A stretch of 8,668 bases of DNA from Nitrococcus sp. (GTDB lineage: Bacteria; Pseudomonadota; Gammaproteobacteria; Nitrococcales; Nitrococcaceae), in the NCBI GenBank assembly GCA_030452365.1, contig JAKDMK010000074.1:1-8668 (forward strand), given 5' to 3'. The notes beneath the pieces were generated by a model, which searched no databases, had not been told where the DNA came from, and saw nothing but the letters and a program-made list of their open reading frames with translations. Shown one piece after another: positions 7,386 to 8,668 of this stretch; positions within the stretch are counted from its first letter, which is position 1; the number at the start of each line of letters is the position of its first letter. The translations under genes were made by a program, and so were the position numbers.

Positions 7386-7490
7386 GGAATATAGGGGGGT
7401 GGAGCTATTTTGTTGTTGTTATTTATTGTTGTTGGCAGCGATCTGCCCGCTGCCACGTAATATAAGGCAAAATATGTGCAAACATTCCAT
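7356..7490 (-). ncRNA. Candidate small RNA antisense to the pfp-ppa gap
   Basis: Reading the minus strand from about 7490, there is an unstructured AT-rich start, then a 7-bp hairpin GGCAGCG/CGCTGCC (7434-7454). Next comes an A-rich run of CAA, AAT and AAC triplets (7410-7433), then the C-rich segment GCTCCACCCCCC (7394-7405), and finally the terminator with its U-tract. A-R-N triplets plus a 3' U-tail are the usual marks of an Hfq-bound regulatory RNA, and an exposed C-rich segment is a common seed against Shine-Dalgarno sequences. The 5' end is a guess. A TATAAC box on the minus strand (7496-7501) with TGGACA 19 nt further upstream could drive it, though that spacing is long. A 23-codon reading frame covers 7419-7490, so a tiny mRNA is the alternative. 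No known RNA family is recognised. Confidence 0.45.
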
Positions 7491-7640
7491 TATGCGTTAT
7501 AAATCAAATCTATAGATGGTTGTCCACCGATGCCGCAATGTTTTCTGGTCGATGAATGTCAAGTTATTTAACAGTTGCTCACACTGCGCTACCCTATGAA
7601 CCGCGAGGGAGCACTCGAATCACCGACGTGTTAGCTCTAT

Positions 7641-7645
7641 GAGGT
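7641..7645 (+). promoter_or_regulatory. Ribosome binding site of ppa
   Basis: GAGGT lies 10 nt before the ATG at 7656. It is only 1 nt from the in-frame GTG at 7647, which rules that GTG out as the start. Confidence 0.55.
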
Positions 7646-7655
7646 AGTGCAAGTC

Positions 7656-8204
7656 ATGATCTCCGATGCAGTCACCCCGGGTTGTAACGTACCGGAGGAC
7701 ATCAATGTCGCCATCGAAATCCCTTTCCGCGGGGATGCAGTAAAGTATGAGGTCGACAAGAATACCGGCATGATGACGGTGGATCGATTCATGGCCACCG
7801 CTATGTATTATCCGTGTAACTATGGCTACATCCCGCATACCTTGTGTGGGGACGGCGATCCGGCCGACGTGTTGGTCGTGACCCCAGTGCCGCTGATCAC
7901 CGGTGTGGTGGTGCGTTGCCGGCCGGTCGGGTTGCTGGCGATGACGGATGAGGCAGGTCACGACTCCAAGGTGCTGGCCGTGCCGGTGCATAAGTTGACC
8001 ACGATGTACGATCAAGTACATGAGCACTCGGATTTGCCGCAGGAGCTGCGCGACCAGATAGGCCATTTCTTTGCGCACTACAAGGATCTCGAGCCCGGCA
8101 AATGGGTGAAAATAGAGGGCTGGCATGGTGCGGAGGCGGCTCGCAATGAAATCCTAGAGGCTGTTGCGCGCTACGATGACGCTCACCCCAAGCCCAATTT
8201 CTAA
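7656..8204 (+). CDS. ppa: Inorganic pyrophosphatase, family I
   Basis: Ppa hydrolyses pyrophosphate to two phosphates in the cytoplasm with Mg2+ and so pulls biosynthetic reactions forward. The 182-residue protein has the length of the bacterial soluble hexameric type. Motifs in order are [36 protein letters not shown], and the signature DGDPADVLV with metal-binding Asp66, Asp68 and Asp71 (E. coli Asp65, 67, 70). [17 protein letters not shown] and [16 protein letters not shown] follow. All expected catalytic residues I can place are present. The ATG at 7656 fits the GAGGT site. The adenosyltransferase gene follows after 17 nt, so the two are almost certainly one operon. It shares its substrate, PPi, with the upstream pfp. 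Confidence 0.97.
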   Translation: MISDAVTPGCNVPEDINVAIEIPFRGDAVKYEVDKNTGMMTVDRFMATAMYYPCNYGYIPHTLCGDGDPADVLVVTPVPLITGVVVRCRPVGLLAMTDEAGHDSKVLAVPVHKLTTMYDQVHEHSDLPQELRDQIGHFFAHYKDLEPGKWVKIEGWHGAEAARNEILEAVARYDDAHPKPNF

Positions 8205-8206
8205 AT

Positions 8207-8212
8207 GGGTGA
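8207..8212 (+). promoter_or_regulatory. Ribosome binding site of the adenosyltransferase gene
   Basis: GGGTGA lies 9 nt before the GTG start at 8222, immediately after the ppa stop codon. An in-frame TGA at 8210-8212 excludes any earlier start. Confidence 0.5.
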
Positions 8213-8221
8213 CAACCGCCA

Positions 8222-8668
8222 GTGGTCAAACTGACGAAAATCTACACGCGTACGGGTGATCGCGGCGATACGGCCTTGGGCAACGGCCGCCGCGTGACCA
8301 AGCATAATCGCCGTGTTGCCGCCTACGGTAGCGTCGATGAGACGAATGCGGTCATTGGTGTAGCCCGGCTCTATGTCGAAGGTGAGCTGGAGGCCGGCCT
8401 CTTAAGAATACAAAACGATCTGTTTGATATCGGAGCGGATCTCTGTGTGCCAGAGTCAACGCAGCCCAAGCAAGCGCTCAGGGTAGGCGATGCGCAGGTT
8501 CGCTGGTTGGAAAGCGAGATCGATCGACTGAACCCCCCACTGGGAACCCTGCGCTCGTTTATCCTGCCTGGCGGCACGCCGGCCGCGGCTCACCTCCATC
8601 ATGCGCGCACCGTAGCGCGCCGCGCCGAGCGGGATATCGTGGCGTTGATGGACGAGGAGGAGATCAAT
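8222..8668 (+). CDS. pduO: PduO-type cob(I)alamin adenosyltransferase (3' end outside window)
   Basis: This enzyme transfers the adenosyl group of ATP to cob(I)alamin or cob(I)yrinic acid diamide, releasing triphosphate and making adenosylcobalamin. The first 149 residues are present and the frame is still open at the window edge; the family is about 180-190 residues, so roughly 40 are missing. Visible are the ATP loop TRTGDRGDTALGNGRRV (9-25), Lys27, AYGSVDETN (34-42), QNDLFDIGADL in the middle, LPGGTPAAA (115-123) and HHARTVARRAER (126-137), the core PduO fingerprint. This is not the unrelated CobA/BtuR (P-loop) type. It starts with GTG at 8222, and an in-frame TGA at 8210 bars longer forms. 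The 17-nt gap to ppa suggests co-transcription. Confidence 0.93.
   Translation, partial: MVKLTKIYTRTGDRGDTALGNGRRVTKHNRRVAAYGSVDETNAVIGVARLYVEGELEAGLLRIQNDLFDIGADLCVPESTQPKQALRVGDAQVRWLESEIDRLNPPLGTLRSFILPGGTPAAAHLHHARTVARRAERDIVALMDEEEIN

Larger units (their letters stand above)
7339..7655. other. Long AT-rich intergenic region between pfp and ppa
   Basis: This 317-nt gap holds no protein gene of normal size. On the minus strand it contains a strong intrinsic terminator (7356-7385), a C-rich single-stranded stretch, an A-rich CAA/AAT stretch and a second hairpin (7434-7454), together read as a small RNA candidate. The right half (about 7495-7655) should hold the ppa promoter and leader. Candidate hexamers there (TATAAA at 7498-7503 and a 10-bp palindrome ATCTATAGAT at 7508-7517) are too weak to assign. 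The region is clearly richer in A and T than the flanking genes. Confidence 0.7.

Noticed and set aside
7394..7406. Minus-strand AGCTCCACC resembling the 3' end of tmRNA or a tRNA attachment site
   Set aside because: There is no acceptor stem partner, no T-arm and no CCA end in place; the resemblance is limited to a few bases.
7647..7655. GTG start for ppa three codons upstream
   Set aside because: The GAGGT ribosome binding site would be only 1 nt away; the ATG at 7656 is properly spaced.

Overview
The window reads as a housekeeping stretch of a GC-rich gammaproteobacterial chromosome. The clues are C5-pathway tetrapyrrole synthesis (HemL) next to ThiE and a rubredoxin, an Mpl murein-recycling ligase (Gram-negative, diaminopimelate murein), a cyclopropane fatty acid synthase, a PPi-type phosphofructokinase and a hexameric-type family I pyrophosphatase. 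The gene set resembles sulfur-oxidising or methanotrophic gammaproteobacteria such as Chromatiales or Methylococcales relatives. That placement is inference; no rRNA or other taxonomic marker is present.

Layout. 1-143: non-coding, dominated by a ten-copy heptamer tandem repeat (consensus GTGACGG). 144-314 (-): a 56-residue rubredoxin. 450-1085 (+) thiE and 1192-2472 (+) hemL form a cofactor pair, convergent with 2586-3944 (-) mpl. Upstream of mpl on the same strand is 4059-4565 (-), an unrecognised small membrane protein. Divergent from it come 4763-5998 (+) cfa and 6076-7338 (+) pfp. Then follows a 317-nt AT-rich gap (7339-7655). Its minus strand carries a strong intrinsic terminator and an upstream region that looks like a small RNA gene or a very small mRNA. 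7656-8204 (+) ppa and 8222-8668+ (+) a PduO-type cobalamin adenosyltransferase, cut by the window end, form a tight pair.

How the genes fit together. ThiE (thiamine phosphate), HemL (5-aminolevulinate) and the adenosyltransferase (adenosylcobalamin) are cofactor genes. Mpl recycles murein tripeptide. Cfa modifies membrane phospholipids. Pfp and Ppa both consume pyrophosphate, one saving its energy in glycolysis and the other hydrolysing it, and they flank the putative minus-strand RNA. No phage, IS element, CRISPR array, toxin-antitoxin pair or defence system is visible. The least explained items are the 7356-7490 minus-strand transcript candidate, the heptamer array and the small membrane protein.
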